The notes beneath the pieces were generated by a model. It saw nothing but the letters and a program-made list of their open reading frames with translations, did not search any database and was not told the DNA's origin. Positions 1 through 7,694 of a DNA stretch of 64,000 bases are shown here, in pieces (position 1 is the stretch's first letter; the number at the start of each line of letters is the position of its first letter). This stretch comes from Kutzneria viridogrisea (GTDB taxonomy: Bacteria > Actinomycetota > Actinomycetes > Mycobacteriales > Pseudonocardiaceae). The stretch spans positions 310,001 through 374,000 of the forward strand of contig JACJID010000009.1 in the NCBI GenBank assembly GCA_014138725.1. The letters run 5' to 3'. The position numbers were made by a program, and so were the translations under genes.

Positions 1-390
1 GACGAACGCCAGGTGCTGATGGCGATCCTGGACCACGACCCCACCGTGCTGGCCGACCGACCCGGTCTGCTGATCATCGCGGACAAGGGCTACGTCTCCC
101 GCGAGCTGGACGCCTACCTGGCCGAGCGCGGGGTGCGGCTGTTGCGCCCGTCGTATCGCAACCGCACTCCGCATCCGGCCCAGCACCTGCTCAAACCCGT
201 CCGGCAGTTGATCGAGTCGGTCAACGACAGCCTCAAAGGTCAGCTCGACCTGGAGTTGCATGGCGGCCGCACCATCGACGGCGTGACCGCGCGCATCGCC
301 CAACGCCTGCTCGCACTGACCGCTGCGATCTGGCACAACCGGGCCACCGGCCAGCCCGTCACCCGATCCCTGATCGCCTACGACCACTGA
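1..390 (+). CDS. IS982-type transposase, 3' end (cut by window edge)
   Basis: The reading frame is open from base 1, so this is the C-terminal part (about 129 residues) of a longer transposase that begins outside the window. The visible part has the pattern I know from actinobacterial IS982-family DDE transposases: an 'ADKGY' strand carrying a catalytic aspartate, 'LLRPSYR', 'KPVRQLIESVNDSLKGQLDLE' split around the last acidic residue, and the tail 'ALTAAIWHN...RSLIAYDH'. It ends normally at TGA. No right-end inverted repeat could be confirmed because the left end is not in view. Its position beside a decayed biosynthetic cluster is consistent with a role in that decay. The family assignment is by recognition only. 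Confidence 0.8.
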   Translation, partial: DERQVLMAILDHDPTVLADRPGLLIIADKGYVSRELDAYLAERGVRLLRPSYRNRTPHPAQHLLKPVRQLIESVNDSLKGQLDLELHGGRTIDGVTARIAQRLLALTAAIWHNRATGQPVTRSLIAYDH

Positions 391-406
391 TCAGTTAGGA
401 CTTACT

Positions 407-653
407 CGTCTAGGCGGCGGCGTTGCTCGTGGGCCACAGCCGTCCAGCTAGGCGGCGGCGTTGCTCATGCGCAGCCACTGACGAGCTATGCGGCAGCGCT
501 ACTCGTGCGCCACAGCAGACGAGACCGGCTGCGGCCCCCTCGAACCTCGCGGAGCGTGCTGCCAATACCCGCTCGTCGAGCTGTGCGGCCGCATTCCTGC
601 TGGGACGTGCGCGGCGAGCATGCACCCAACTGCTCCGGACGGCCGCATGAAGG
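407..653. repeat. 19-bp degenerate tandem repeat array 1
   Basis: About 13 consecutive units keep a 19-bp phase. For example CAGCTAGGCGGCGGCGTTG at 445 is 38 bp after a near-identical unit at 407, and GAGCTATGCGGCAGCGCTA (483) is 95 bp, five units, before GAGCTGTGCGGCCGCATTC (578). Units alternate in type, giving a 38-bp higher-order period in the first six. It is the same family as the arrays near 13.3-13.6 kb and 41.0-41.3 kb but more eroded. Frames reading through it are artefacts. Confidence 0.75.
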
Positions 654-916
654 AATCGTCAGTTTTCCGGACGTGCGACAGGCGCACAAATGAGCAATAC
701 CAATTCTGCTACTGGTCGATCACGCTGCGCTACTGCCAGGCTGCCCGCACAGTTCTCGGTGGGCACCACCGAGCAGATGCGCGAATACTCTGGAAATCGC
801 GACTCGGAGGTCGTGTGCGAGGCGGGGTAGCCCCCGGAAACCAAATGTCCGGCCCGCCCACTCCGCCATGTCAGGCGAGGCAGCCGGGTCATGCTCTGCC
901 CGTGACCGGTCCCGGG
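654..916. other. No gene recognised between repeat array 1 and the ketosynthase remnant
   Basis: Nothing in this stretch resembles a known protein in any frame. It is slightly less GC-rich than its surroundings. It sits where the missing C-terminal half of the truncated ketosynthase would be expected, so it is probably non-homologous replacement sequence or a degraded remnant. Confidence 0.4.
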
Positions 917-1450
917 TCAGCCGATACGGGCCAGTCCCCTGGCGTCCCGGCGCGAATGGCCACGGGAAATCCGCAACGGGTCGAAGTGCTCGTCGCAGGC
1001 CACCGCCATGGACAACCGCGAGGAGGGAATCCTCCTGGTGCGCAAAGGTTCCATTGCCTGCGGACCGTGCTCGACCGTGACGGCCGTCAACTGGCCCAGG
1101 TCGTGGGACTCACCGTCGGTGGTGCCGACGCAGACCTGGCAGCGGGCGCCGGACAGGTCCTGCTCGGTGAGTCCGGCATCGGCCATGGCCATCCGGCCCG
1201 CAGCTGCGGCGTACTGGCTGGCCCGGCCCCACTGCGGCACCGACAGCCTGCGCAGCCAGCGCTCAGGCTCGAACTCGGGGACCTGGCAGCCGTTGGTGTG
1301 GGCGTAGCCGGTGGTGTCGAAGGCGGTGATCGGGCTGACTCCGCTGCGACCGGTACGCAGGCCCTCGGTGAACTCCACCGCCCCGGTGCCGATGCTGGAG
1401 ACCGCGCCGAGGCCGGTGACGACAACTCGCTTGTGTAGCAAGGTGTTCAT
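917..1450 (-). pseudogene. Beta-ketoacyl-ACP synthase remnant, truncated before the active site
   Basis: The first ~150 residues are a good N-terminal half of a FabF-type ketosynthase: 'KRVVVTGLGAVSSIGTG', 'RSGVSPITAFDTTGYAH', 'RASQYAAAAGRMAMADAGL', 'VGTTDGESHDLGQL', 'SSRLSMAVA'. Homology stops just before the catalytic cysteine, and about 25 unrelated residues lead to a stop. Total length is ~177 residues against ~410 for the family, so it cannot catalyse condensation. ATG at 1450 has an upstream AGGAG; a TTG at 1465 is possible. It follows an acyl carrier protein and an alpha-oxoamine synthase fragment, so this was once a small KS/ACP/AOS cluster. Confidence 0.7.
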
Positions 1451-1706
1451 GTCTCCTGTTACCAACCGGCTGTCTGGCCAGCACAGCGCGCACGCTGCGC
1501 AGGTCGGTCATTCCGTCCACTTCGGACTGATCGATGGAGATGCCGAACTCCTTCTCCAGCGCGGCGAGCACGCCGATCAGCGAGAGCGAGTCGGCTCCGT
1601 GGTCCGCCACGAACCGGTCGGTCTCGCCGAGCTCCTCGGGCTCGATCTCCAGGCGGTCGCAGACGATCTCGAGGATCCTGGCGTCGCGATCTTCGGTGAT
1701 CTGCAC
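1263..1706 (-). CDS. Acyl carrier protein with read-through C-terminal extension
   Basis: Residues 1-82 are an acyl carrier protein: helix 1 'ARILEIVCDRLEIEPEEL', the phosphopantetheine site 'GADSLSLI' with Ser40 in the DSL motif, and 'LEKEFGISI'. The family length is about 80, but this frame has no stop there. It runs on for ~65 residues overlapping the ketosynthase gene by nearly 190 nt in another frame. A TAA lies in an alternative frame exactly where an ACP would end (near 1464), so a single-base indel is likely. GTG start at 1706 with a GGGGA-like RBS. Functional status is doubtful because both neighbours are broken. Confidence 0.6.
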   Translation of the reverse strand: MQITEDRDARILEIVCDRLEIEPEELGETDRFVADHGADSLSLIGVLAALEKEFGISIDQSEVDGMTDLRSVRAVLARQPVGNRRHEHLATQASCRHRPRRGLQHRHRGGGVHRGPAYRSQRSQPDHRLRHHRLRPHQRLPGPRVRA

Positions 1707-1724
1707 GGGTTTCCCCAGTTCTGT

Positions 1725-2642
1725 TCAGGCCGCGACCAGGCGGCGGGTGGACTTCCAGGTGCGCAGCCCGGCCTCGTCCCGGACCGCCGCGCAGGCGTCC
1801 AGGACGCGTTGCAGGTCGGACTCGGTGAGCTCGGAGTGCACCGAGAGCCGCTGCGCGCAGCGGTTCGCCGGTACCGCCAGCGGCACGAACGGCGCCCCGA
1901 AGACGCCCTGCGCGTCGAGCAGCCGCTGGAGCAGGCACAACGCCTGCTCGCTGCCCGGCTGCAACGGGATGATCTGGCTCCCGCTCGGCGCAATGTTGTA
2001 GCCGAGCCCAGTGAGCCCGTCCCGCAGCACCAGCGCGTTGCGGGCGCGCCTGCTCCTCCGGTCGTCGGCCACCAGGATCAGACCCAGCTCGGCGACCAGC
2101 CCGGCGCCGCTCGGGCCGAGCACACCGAGGGCGTGCGACTCGTCCGCGATGAGCGCGCACCCGGTCCACTCGGCCAGGTCCACGTACTCGACCAACGGGC
2201 AGAGGTCCCCGGTGACGCTGTAGAGGGTGTCGAACGCGATCAGCCCGGGGCCGTGCTTGCCGATCGTGCGTTCCAGGTGCTCGAAGTCGTTGTGCGCGAA
2301 CGGCCTTGCCACCGCCTCGGCGGCGTGGACACGGGCCAGCAGCGAGGCGTGCGCGGTGACGTCCACGTAGACGGGGCTACCGGGTGCCGCGACGGCCTGG
2401 ATGAGCCCGACGTTGGCGGCCCACCCGGACTGGCAGAGCATCGTCGCCGGGGCGTCCAGGAACCGGGCCAGCCGCCGTTCCAGTTCGCGGAGTCTACGAG
2501 GAGCCGGGAACCGAGAAACGCCACCGCGAACTCGGACAGAGGTTCGACAAGGTCGCCTACCAGACACTACTGACCTAGTTTTCGCAGGTGGAAGCCACCC
2601 GAACGGCCTAGTGTCACACCGGAAAACCGCTTCGACATTCAC
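1725..2642 (-). pseudogene. Alpha-oxoamine synthase (KAPA synthase/CqsA-like) with internal deletion
   Basis: This is a PLP fold-type I alpha-oxoamine synthase. 'ATMLCQSGWAANVGLIQAV', 'FDTLYSVTGDLCPL' and 'ADESHALGVLGPSGAGL' (the Asp-Glu-Ser-His PLP-binding loop) are all present. After 'GAGLVAELGL' the frame jumps straight into the C-terminal domain 'GLTGLGYNIAPSGSQIIPL'. The ~70 residues that normally lie between, including the Schiff-base lysine, are absent. The first ~50 residues before 'LRELERRLARFLDAP' do not look homologous, so the 5' end is also damaged. It probably once condensed an acyl thioester (perhaps supplied by the adjacent ACP and KS) with an amino acid. CqsA-like versus KAPA-like cannot be decided. 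Confidence 0.7.
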
Positions 2643-2741
2643 TCATACGAGTGAGAAATGAAACGGTTCAGCAAACCGGCACGCTGCACATTCCCACAAT
2701 GAAAGCGTCACAGAAATAGTTTACCCGAGTGACGGGAAGCA

Positions 2742-3167
2742 CTATTGCGGAATCGACCCAGTCAGCGCTTCGCGTAACGCACCGGCATCCCGCGCCCAGG
2801 CGAGCACCACGCTCTCGTCCTCCAGTCGCAGCGGCACGCCCATGGTTCCCTTCGGCGGCAGCCAGCCCCCGCCGAGCACCCTGGCGCCCAGCGATTCCTC
2901 CCCGTCGAGGACCTCGGCGATGCGCGCCACGGGCAGTTCCTCCTTGCCCTGCCGCAGAGACTCAGCGGTCAGCGACACGCTGCACACGCTGCGGCGCGCG
3001 CGGACCCACATCGCCGCGGCGGCAGCGAGCCCGAGCCCGGCCAGCGACCAGCCGAGCGGGTGCACCGGCCCGCTCAGCGTCTCCATTGCGAGCCCGAGCA
3101 GGGCGAACACCGGGCCCCAGAGCACCGGCCAGTACGAAGAGCCCGGTTCGGCGTACACCTCGGTCAT
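2742..3167 (-). CDS. DUF3093-type small membrane protein
   Basis: 141 residues. Two adjacent hydrophobic helices near the N-terminus (about residues 14-30 and 40-58) are followed by a soluble domain containing 'VCSVSLTAESLRQGKEELPVARIAEVLDGEESLGARVLGGGWLP' (broken here only by description) and ending 'ALREALTGSIPQ'. This arrangement matches the DUF3093 proteins common in Actinobacteria, whose function is unknown to me. The ATG overlaps the stop of the upstream membrane gene as ATGA, so it is the last gene of a translationally coupled three-gene unit downstream of hemB. Confidence 0.7.
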   Translation of the reverse strand: MTEVYAEPGSSYWPVLWGPVFALLGLAMETLSGPVHPLGWSLAGLGLAAAAAMWVRARRSVCSVSLTAESLRQGKEELPVARIAEVLDGEESLGARVLGGGWLPPKGTMGVPLRLEDESVVLAWARDAGALREALTGSIPQ

Positions 3168-3565
3168 GCCTTCTCCGCGAGCCAGCGCGAGGTGGCGCCG
3201 TGCCAGGTCACCACGAGCGCGGCGACCACCAACACGATCGACACCAGATTCGCCACGCTGCCCAGACCGCTGAGCACGAGCAGCACCAGTTGCAGCGCGG
3301 CTACGGCGCTGAGCGCGACCCGCGCCCAGCGCCTGCCCGCGCGCAACGCCAAGGCGAACCCGCTGTAAGCGGCGGCGAACAACAGGGCGACCACGGTGTT
3401 GCTCATCAACACGCTGGTGACGGCGTCCTCGACCTGCTCGGGCCGCACCACGTTGCGCGCGATCACAGCGGTGCGCACCTCGGACCGCAGCAGCCACAGG
3501 TAGCCGCCACTGAGCAGACCGAGCAGTGCGAGCCCCAGCCACAACCCCACCGCGACGCGCACCAT
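3164..3565 (-). CDS. Four-helix membrane protein, paralogue of the upstream gene
   Basis: 133 residues with four predicted membrane helices: 'VAVGLWLGLALLGLLSGGYLW', a helix around 'VVALLFAAAYSGFALAL', 'RWARVALSAVAALQLVLLVL' and 'LVSIVLVVAALVVTW'. The 'RRWARVA' cytoplasmic loop followed by a helix is shared with the upstream gene, so the two look like tandem duplicates. Its ATG overlaps the previous stop (ATGA) and its own stop overlaps the DUF3093 start, so the genes are translated as a coupled set. The function is unknown. The position after hemB resembles the small membrane genes after hemB in mycobacteria. Confidence 0.65.
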   Translation of the reverse strand: MVRVAVGLWLGLALLGLLSGGYLWLLRSEVRTAVIARNVVRPEQVEDAVTSVLMSNTVVALLFAAAYSGFALALRAGRRWARVALSAVAALQLVLLVLSGLGSVANLVSIVLVVAALVVTWHGATSRWLAEKA

Positions 3566-4023
3566 CAGCCCTGCTTCAACTCGGTGAAGTAGGCGCTGCT
3601 CTTGGGCAGGAAGAGCATCAGCAGACCGACCAGACCCGCCAGCGTGCCCAACTGGGTCGGCGTGGTCGGCGCCAGCGCGATCGACGCGAGCTGCACCAGA
3701 GCGAGCACGACGAACGCGACGCGCGCCCAACGGCGTTGTGCGCGCAGCATGTACGCGAACAGCCCGGCCAGCACCGCGAGCAGGACGAACACCACCTCGT
3801 ACACGATGAGCTGCGCGTTGAGCGCGTCGAGCACCTGCTCGGGGGTGAGCGTGGTGTTCTTCTGCTGCTTGGCGAACTCCTGCACGACGGTGTTGTGCGA
3901 GGCGATCAGGAGCACGGCGGTCGCCAGGTACAGGGCCGCGTCGACCGCCCACAGCACGATGCCGACCTGGACCGCCCTGGGCCGCACGGGGACGGCTGGC
4001 TGGTCCGATTCAGGTGTGGTCAC
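3565..4023 (-). CDS. Four-helix membrane protein with periplasmic loop
   Basis: 152 residues. A short Pro-rich cytoplasmic N-terminus leads to helix 1 'VGIVLWAVDAALYLATAVLLI', an extracytoplasmic loop containing 'LTPEQVLDALNAQ', then three further helices around 'VVFVLLAVLAGLFAYML', 'RWARVAFVVLALVQLASIAL' and 'LGTLAGLVGLLMLFL'. It shares the 'RRWARVA' motif and topology with the next gene downstream. ATG start at 4023; there is no strong Shine-Dalgarno sequence in the short gap after hemB. The function is unknown. It heads a three-gene membrane operon. Confidence 0.65.
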   Translation of the reverse strand: MTTPESDQPAVPVRPRAVQVGIVLWAVDAALYLATAVLLIASHNTVVQEFAKQQKNTTLTPEQVLDALNAQLIVYEVVFVLLAVLAGLFAYMLRAQRRWARVAFVVLALVQLASIALAPTTPTQLGTLAGLVGLLMLFLPKSSAYFTELKQG

Positions 4024-4032
4024 GAGCGCACG

Positions 4033-4113
4033 TTAGCGCGCGTCGGCGGCCCTGGCGAAGTGCGCGGCCGAGCTGCGCACGTGGAACAGCACCAGGACCG
4101 CCAGAGCGATCAC
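4033..4113 (-). CDS. Possible 26-residue hydrophobic small ORF
   Basis: In the gap between hemB and the membrane operon a leftward frame opens with GTG and reads 'MIALAVLVLFHVRSSAAHF', ending at TAA ten bases before the next gene. The frame actually stays open back into the end of hemB without an obvious start. A single amphipathic or hydrophobic helix is all that can be described. It may be a real coupled small membrane peptide or chance in GC-rich DNA. Confidence 0.2.
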   Translation of the reverse strand: MIALAVLVLFHVRSSAAHFARAADAR

Positions 4114-4153
4114 CGGCTGGACAAGAACAGGACCGGGCGCCAGCGGGCTGGCT

Positions 4154-5128
4154 TCAGGGACGCAGCCAGCGGGAGGCCTCGACCGCCCAGTAGGTGAGCA
4201 CCGTGTCGGCGCCCGCCCTGCGGATCGAGGTCAGGGTCTCCAGGATCGTGCGCTCGCGGTCCAGCCAGCCGTTGGCGGCCGCGGCCTCGACCATCGCGTA
4301 CTCACCGGACACCTGGTAGGCGGCCACCGGCACCTCGGAAACCTCGGCCACCGCGCGCACCACGTCCAGGTAGGGTAGCCCGGGCTTGACCATCACCACG
4401 TCCGCGCCCTCGGCCAGGTCCAGCGACAGCTCGCGCAGCGCCTCCCGGGCGTTGGCCGGATCCTGTTGGTACGTCTTGCGGTCGCCCTTGAGCTGCGACT
4501 CGACCGCCTCGCGGAACGGCCCGTAGAAGGCCGAGGCGTACTTGGCGGTGTAGGCCAGGATCGCGGTGTCCACGAAGCCCGCCTCGTCCAGGGCTTCGCG
4601 GATGACGCCGATCTGGCCGTCCATCATGCCGCTGGGGCCGACCATGTGCGCCCCGGCGCGGGCCTGCTCCACGGCCATGTCCGCGTACAACTTGAGGGTG
4701 GCGTCGTTGTCCACGCCGCCATGTTCGTCCAGCACCCCGCAGTGCCCGTGGTCGGTGAACTCGTCCAGGCAGCAGTCCGACATGAGCACGGTGTCATCGC
4801 CCAGCTCGACGCGCAGGTCGCGCAGCGCCACGTTGAGGATGCCGTCCGGGTCGGTCGCGCCCGAGCCGACCGCGTCCCGGGTCTGCGGCACGCCGTACAG
4901 CATCAGCCCGCCGACCCCGGCCTGTACGGCCTCGACGGCGGCCTTGCGCAGGCTTTCCCTGGTGTGCTGGACGACCCCGGGCATGGAGGCGATCGGCACC
5001 GGCTCGGCCGCGCCCTCCTTGACGAACATCGGCAGGATCAGCTGCCTCGGCTCGACAGTGGTCTCGCTGACCAGGCGGCGCAGGGCCGGGGTGGTGCGCA
5101 GGCGGCGCGGGCGGTGGGTCGGGAACAC
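4154..5128 (-). CDS. hemB: Delta-aminolevulinic acid dehydratase (porphobilinogen synthase)
   Basis: 324 residues, the usual length. It condenses two 5-aminolevulinate molecules to porphobilinogen, the second common step of cytosolic haem and corrin synthesis. Both active-site lysines are visible: Lys196 in '[14 protein letters not shown]' and Lys248, the Schiff-base residue, in '[14 protein letters not shown]'. The metal loop '[15 protein letters not shown]' supplies Cys119, Cys120 and Cys130. It is cysteine-containing like zinc enzymes, but an Asp replaces the middle Cys of the classical CxC spacing. The start is ATG at 5128. It lies after hemD but is separated by a strong hairpin at 5155-5183, so it may have partly independent expression. 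Confidence 0.95.
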   Translation of the reverse strand: MFPTHRPRRLRTTPALRRLVSETTVEPRQLILPMFVKEGAAEPVPIASMPGVVQHTRESLRKAAVEAVQAGVGGLMLYGVPQTRDAVGSGATDPDGILNVALRDLRVELGDDTVLMSDCCLDEFTDHGHCGVLDEHGGVDNDATLKLYADMAVEQARAGAHMVGPSGMMDGQIGVIREALDEAGFVDTAILAYTAKYASAFYGPFREAVESQLKGDRKTYQQDPANAREALRELSLDLAEGADVVMVKPGLPYLDVVRAVAEVSEVPVAAYQVSGEYAMVEAAAANGWLDRERTILETLTSIRRAGADTVLTYWAVEASRWLRP

Positions 5129-5154
5129 CGGCTGTACTCCCTCGAATGTGGGCG

Positions 5155-5183
5155 GTGCCGTGACGGACCAGCCGTCACGGCAC
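5155..5183 (-). terminator. Perfect hairpin between hemD and hemB
   Basis: A 12-bp perfect stem, GTGCCGTGACGG pairing with CCGTCACGGCAC, around a 5-nt loop. It lies nine bases after the hemD stop. No T-tract follows on the transcript strand, so it may be a factor-assisted terminator, an attenuator or an mRNA-processing/stability hairpin within the hem operon. Confidence 0.6.
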
Positions 5184-5191
5184 CTCGGGTA

Positions 5192-6739
5192 CTACGAGCG
5201 GCGCAGGCGCTTTGCCTTGCGCGGCGGGGGAAGCGCGCCCTCGGCCCGCAGCCTGGCCGCGTGCTGGGCCAGTGCGTCGACCAGTGAGGGCACGTTGGCG
5301 AACTCGGGCTGCACGTCCACGCGCAGACCGAACTCGCGGGCGGTCTCGGCCGTCTGCGGGCCGATGCAGGCCACCAGGGTCCTGGTGTGCGGCTTACCCG
5401 CGATGCCGACGAGGTTGCGCACGGTGGAGGAGGAGGTGAAGCACACCGCGTCGAACCCGCCGGACTTGATCATCTCGCGGGTGTCGGCGGGCGGCGGCGC
5501 GGCCCGCACGGTGCGGTACGCCGTCACGTCGTCGATCTCCCAGCCGCGCTCGCGCAGACCGGCCGCCAGGGTCTCGGTGGCGATGTCGGCGCGCGGCAGC
5601 AGCACCCGGTCCACCGGGTCCAGGATGTCGTCGTAGGGCGGGAAGTCGGCGAGCAGGCCCTCGCTGGACTGCTCCCCGGAGGGGATCAGCTCGGGGATGA
5701 TGCCGAAGGAGCGCACCTTGGCCGCCGTGCTCTCGCCGACGCAGGCGATCTTCACGCCGGAGAACGCGCGGGCGTCCAGGCCGAACTCGCGGAACTTCTC
5801 CCACACCGCGCGCACGGCGTTGGTGGAGGTGAACACGACCCACTGGTAGCGGCCGTCCACCAGCCCCTTGACCGAGCGCTCCATCTGCGCCGGGCTGCGC
5901 GGCGGCTCCACCGAGATGGTGGGCACCTCGACCGGGATCGCACCGTGCTCGCGCAGCCGCTCGCTCATCGCACCGGCCTGCTCCTTGGTGCGGGGCACCA
6001 GGACTCGCCAGCCGTACAGGGCCCGCGACTCCCACCAGGACAGCTTGGACCGGTTCGCGGCGGCGCCGCCCACGGTGACCACCAGCTGGCCGAGCAGGTC
6101 ACCGGCGTCGGCGGCCAGCGAGGCGAGCGAGGTGTCCACGGTGCGCTGCGAGCAGGCGGTGCCGTCCACCGTCACCGCGACCGGGGTCTGCGGGGCGAGG
6201 CCGTGCTCCACCAGAGATGAGGCCGCCTCGGCCAGGTGGCTGCCGGTGGCGTGCAGCACCAGCGTGCCGGGCGCGGAGGCCAGCCCCACCCAGTCCACAG
6301 TGGACCGAACGTCGGCCTCGGTGTGCACCGCGCCGAGCGCGACGCCCGCGTAGGCGGGAACCGCTGTGCCACCGGGAACTCCCGGCACCACGTCGAAGTC
6401 CACAGTGGACTTCGCGACCGACTGAGCCTCCTTGACCACTGAGTCGAGGGTGAGCGGGTCACCGGCGACCAGGCGCACAACGCTGCGCCCGGCCTTGGCC
6501 TCGGCCACCAGGTCCCTCGCCACGTCGGCGGACTCACCGACGGCGGGGCGCACCTCGGCGCCGTCCGCGATGGCGAGCACCTCGGCGGGTACGTCGGGGT
6601 CGGTCACCACCAGTTCCGCCCTGGCCAGCAACTCGTTGGCCCGGACGGTCAGCAACCCGGCGTCACCGGGGCCTGAGCCCACGAACGCGACGCGTCCGGG
6701 AGTCTTTCGTGCGCGGGTCGTCATCTGGGCGTTTCCCAT
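5192..6739 (-). CDS. hemD: Bifunctional uroporphyrinogen-III methyltransferase/synthase
   Basis: 515 residues, a fusion. Residues ~15-250 form a SUMT (CobA-like) tetrapyrrole methylase domain: 'VAFVGSGPGDAGLLTVRA', 'VVRLVAGDPL', 'VVPGVPGGTAVPAYAGV'. Residues ~260-490 are the HemD uroporphyrinogen-III synthase domain: 'GWRVLVPRTKEQAGAMSERL', 'WVVFTSTNAVRAVWEKF', 'VACIGPQTAETAREFGL'. It closes and inverts ring D of hydroxymethylbilane and may also make precorrin-2 or sirohydrochlorin precursors. ATG at 6739 is chosen because AGGAG lies six bases upstream; a second ATG is 15 bases inside. It is coupled to hemC by a 16-nt gap made by a short duplication. The methylase domain keeps its glycine-rich loop but its activity is not certain. 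Confidence 0.9.
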   Translation of the reverse strand: MGNAQMTTRARKTPGRVAFVGSGPGDAGLLTVRANELLARAELVVTDPDVPAEVLAIADGAEVRPAVGESADVARDLVAEAKAGRSVVRLVAGDPLTLDSVVKEAQSVAKSTVDFDVVPGVPGGTAVPAYAGVALGAVHTEADVRSTVDWVGLASAPGTLVLHATGSHLAEAASSLVEHGLAPQTPVAVTVDGTACSQRTVDTSLASLAADAGDLLGQLVVTVGGAAANRSKLSWWESRALYGWRVLVPRTKEQAGAMSERLREHGAIPVEVPTISVEPPRSPAQMERSVKGLVDGRYQWVVFTSTNAVRAVWEKFREFGLDARAFSGVKIACVGESTAAKVRSFGIIPELIPSGEQSSEGLLADFPPYDDILDPVDRVLLPRADIATETLAAGLRERGWEIDDVTAYRTVRAAPPPADTREMIKSGGFDAVCFTSSSTVRNLVGIAGKPHTRTLVACIGPQTAETAREFGLRVDVQPEFANVPSLVDALAQHAARLRAEGALPPPRKAKRLRRS

Positions 6740-6755
6740 CACTTGCTCCTGGCCA

Positions 6756-7694
6756 TCACTTGCTCCCAGGGCCACTGAGCACCGTGGCGCCGAGATCGAG
6801 CAGTTCGGCCGCCAGCGCACGGCCCAACTGCTCAGCTGCGGTCAAGTCACCGGTGGCCGAAGCTCGCAGAAGGTCGTTCTGCGGCGTCGCGGCAACCCCG
6901 CGCAGGGACAGTCGGAGGACCGACCTTCCCGCGTCGTCGAGGTCTTCCACCACATCGGCCAGTGCGCCGACGGGCGCGCTGCACCCCGCCTCCAGCGCGG
7001 CGAGCATCGCGCGCTCTGCGGTGACAGCGGCCCTACTGGCCTGATCGTCCAAACAAGATCGGAGCAGGTGCTCGGTGTCGACGTCGTCGACCCGGCACTC
7101 CACCGCCAGCGCACCCTGTGCGGGCGCGGGCAGCATCTGCAGGGGGTCCAGCACCTCGGTGATCACCTCGAGGCGGCCGATGCGGGCCAGGCCCGCGCGG
7201 GCCAGCACCACGGCGTCCAGCTCGCCCTTGGTGACCTTGCCGATGCGGGTGTCCACGTTGCCGCGGATCGGCACCACGTTCAGGCCGAGGCCCAGCGCCG
7301 CCAGCTGCGCCGCCCTGCGCGGCGAGCCGGTGCCCACAGTGGACCCGCTGGGCAGCTCGCCCAGGGTCAGCCCGTCCCGGGCGATCAGGGCGTCCCGGGG
7401 GTCCTGCCTGGTCGGCACGGCCGCCATGGACAGCCGGGGGTCGGGCGCGGTGGGCAGGTCCTTGTAGGAGTGCACCGCGATGTCCACCTCGCCGGCCGCC
7501 AGCGCGTCGCGCAGGGCCGAGGTGAACACGCCGATGCCGATCTCCGCGATGGGCGCCGAGCTGCGGTCACCAGGGGTGGACACGGTCACGATCTCCACGC
7601 GTGCACCGGCGCGCTCCAGCTGCTGCGCGACCGTTCCGGTCTGCGCGAGCGCGAGCGCGCTGCCTCGCGTGCCGATCCTCAGGGTCCGGTTCAC
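6756..7694 (-). CDS. hemC: Porphobilinogen deaminase (hydroxymethylbilane synthase)
   Basis: 312 residues, the normal length. It polymerises four porphobilinogens on a dipyrromethane cofactor to give hydroxymethylbilane. '[14 protein letters not shown]' at the N-terminus, 'HSYKDLPT' (catalytic Asp loop), '[11 protein letters not shown]' and 'RGNVDTR' (substrate-binding arginines) are present. Cys238 in '[10 protein letters not shown]' is the cofactor attachment site. It starts with GTG at 7694, overlapping the hemA stop as GTGA, so translation is coupled to hemA. It feeds the HemD synthase encoded next. Confidence 0.96.
   Translation of the reverse strand: MNRTLRIGTRGSALALAQTGTVAQQLERAGARVEIVTVSTPGDRSSAPIAEIGIGVFTSALRDALAAGEVDIAVHSYKDLPTAPDPRLSMAAVPTRQDPRDALIARDGLTLGELPSGSTVGTGSPRRAAQLAALGLGLNVVPIRGNVDTRIGKVTKGELDAVVLARAGLARIGRLEVITEVLDPLQMLPAPAQGALAVECRVDDVDTEHLLRSCLDDQASRAAVTAERAMLAALEAGCSAPVGALADVVEDLDDAGRSVLRLSLRGVAATPQNDLLRASATGDLTAAEQLGRALAAELLDLGATVLSGPGSK

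Noticed and set aside
488-1438. 316-codon plus-strand frame over array 1 and the ketosynthase remnant
   Set aside because: It is antisense to clear ketosynthase sequence and begins in repeat DNA.
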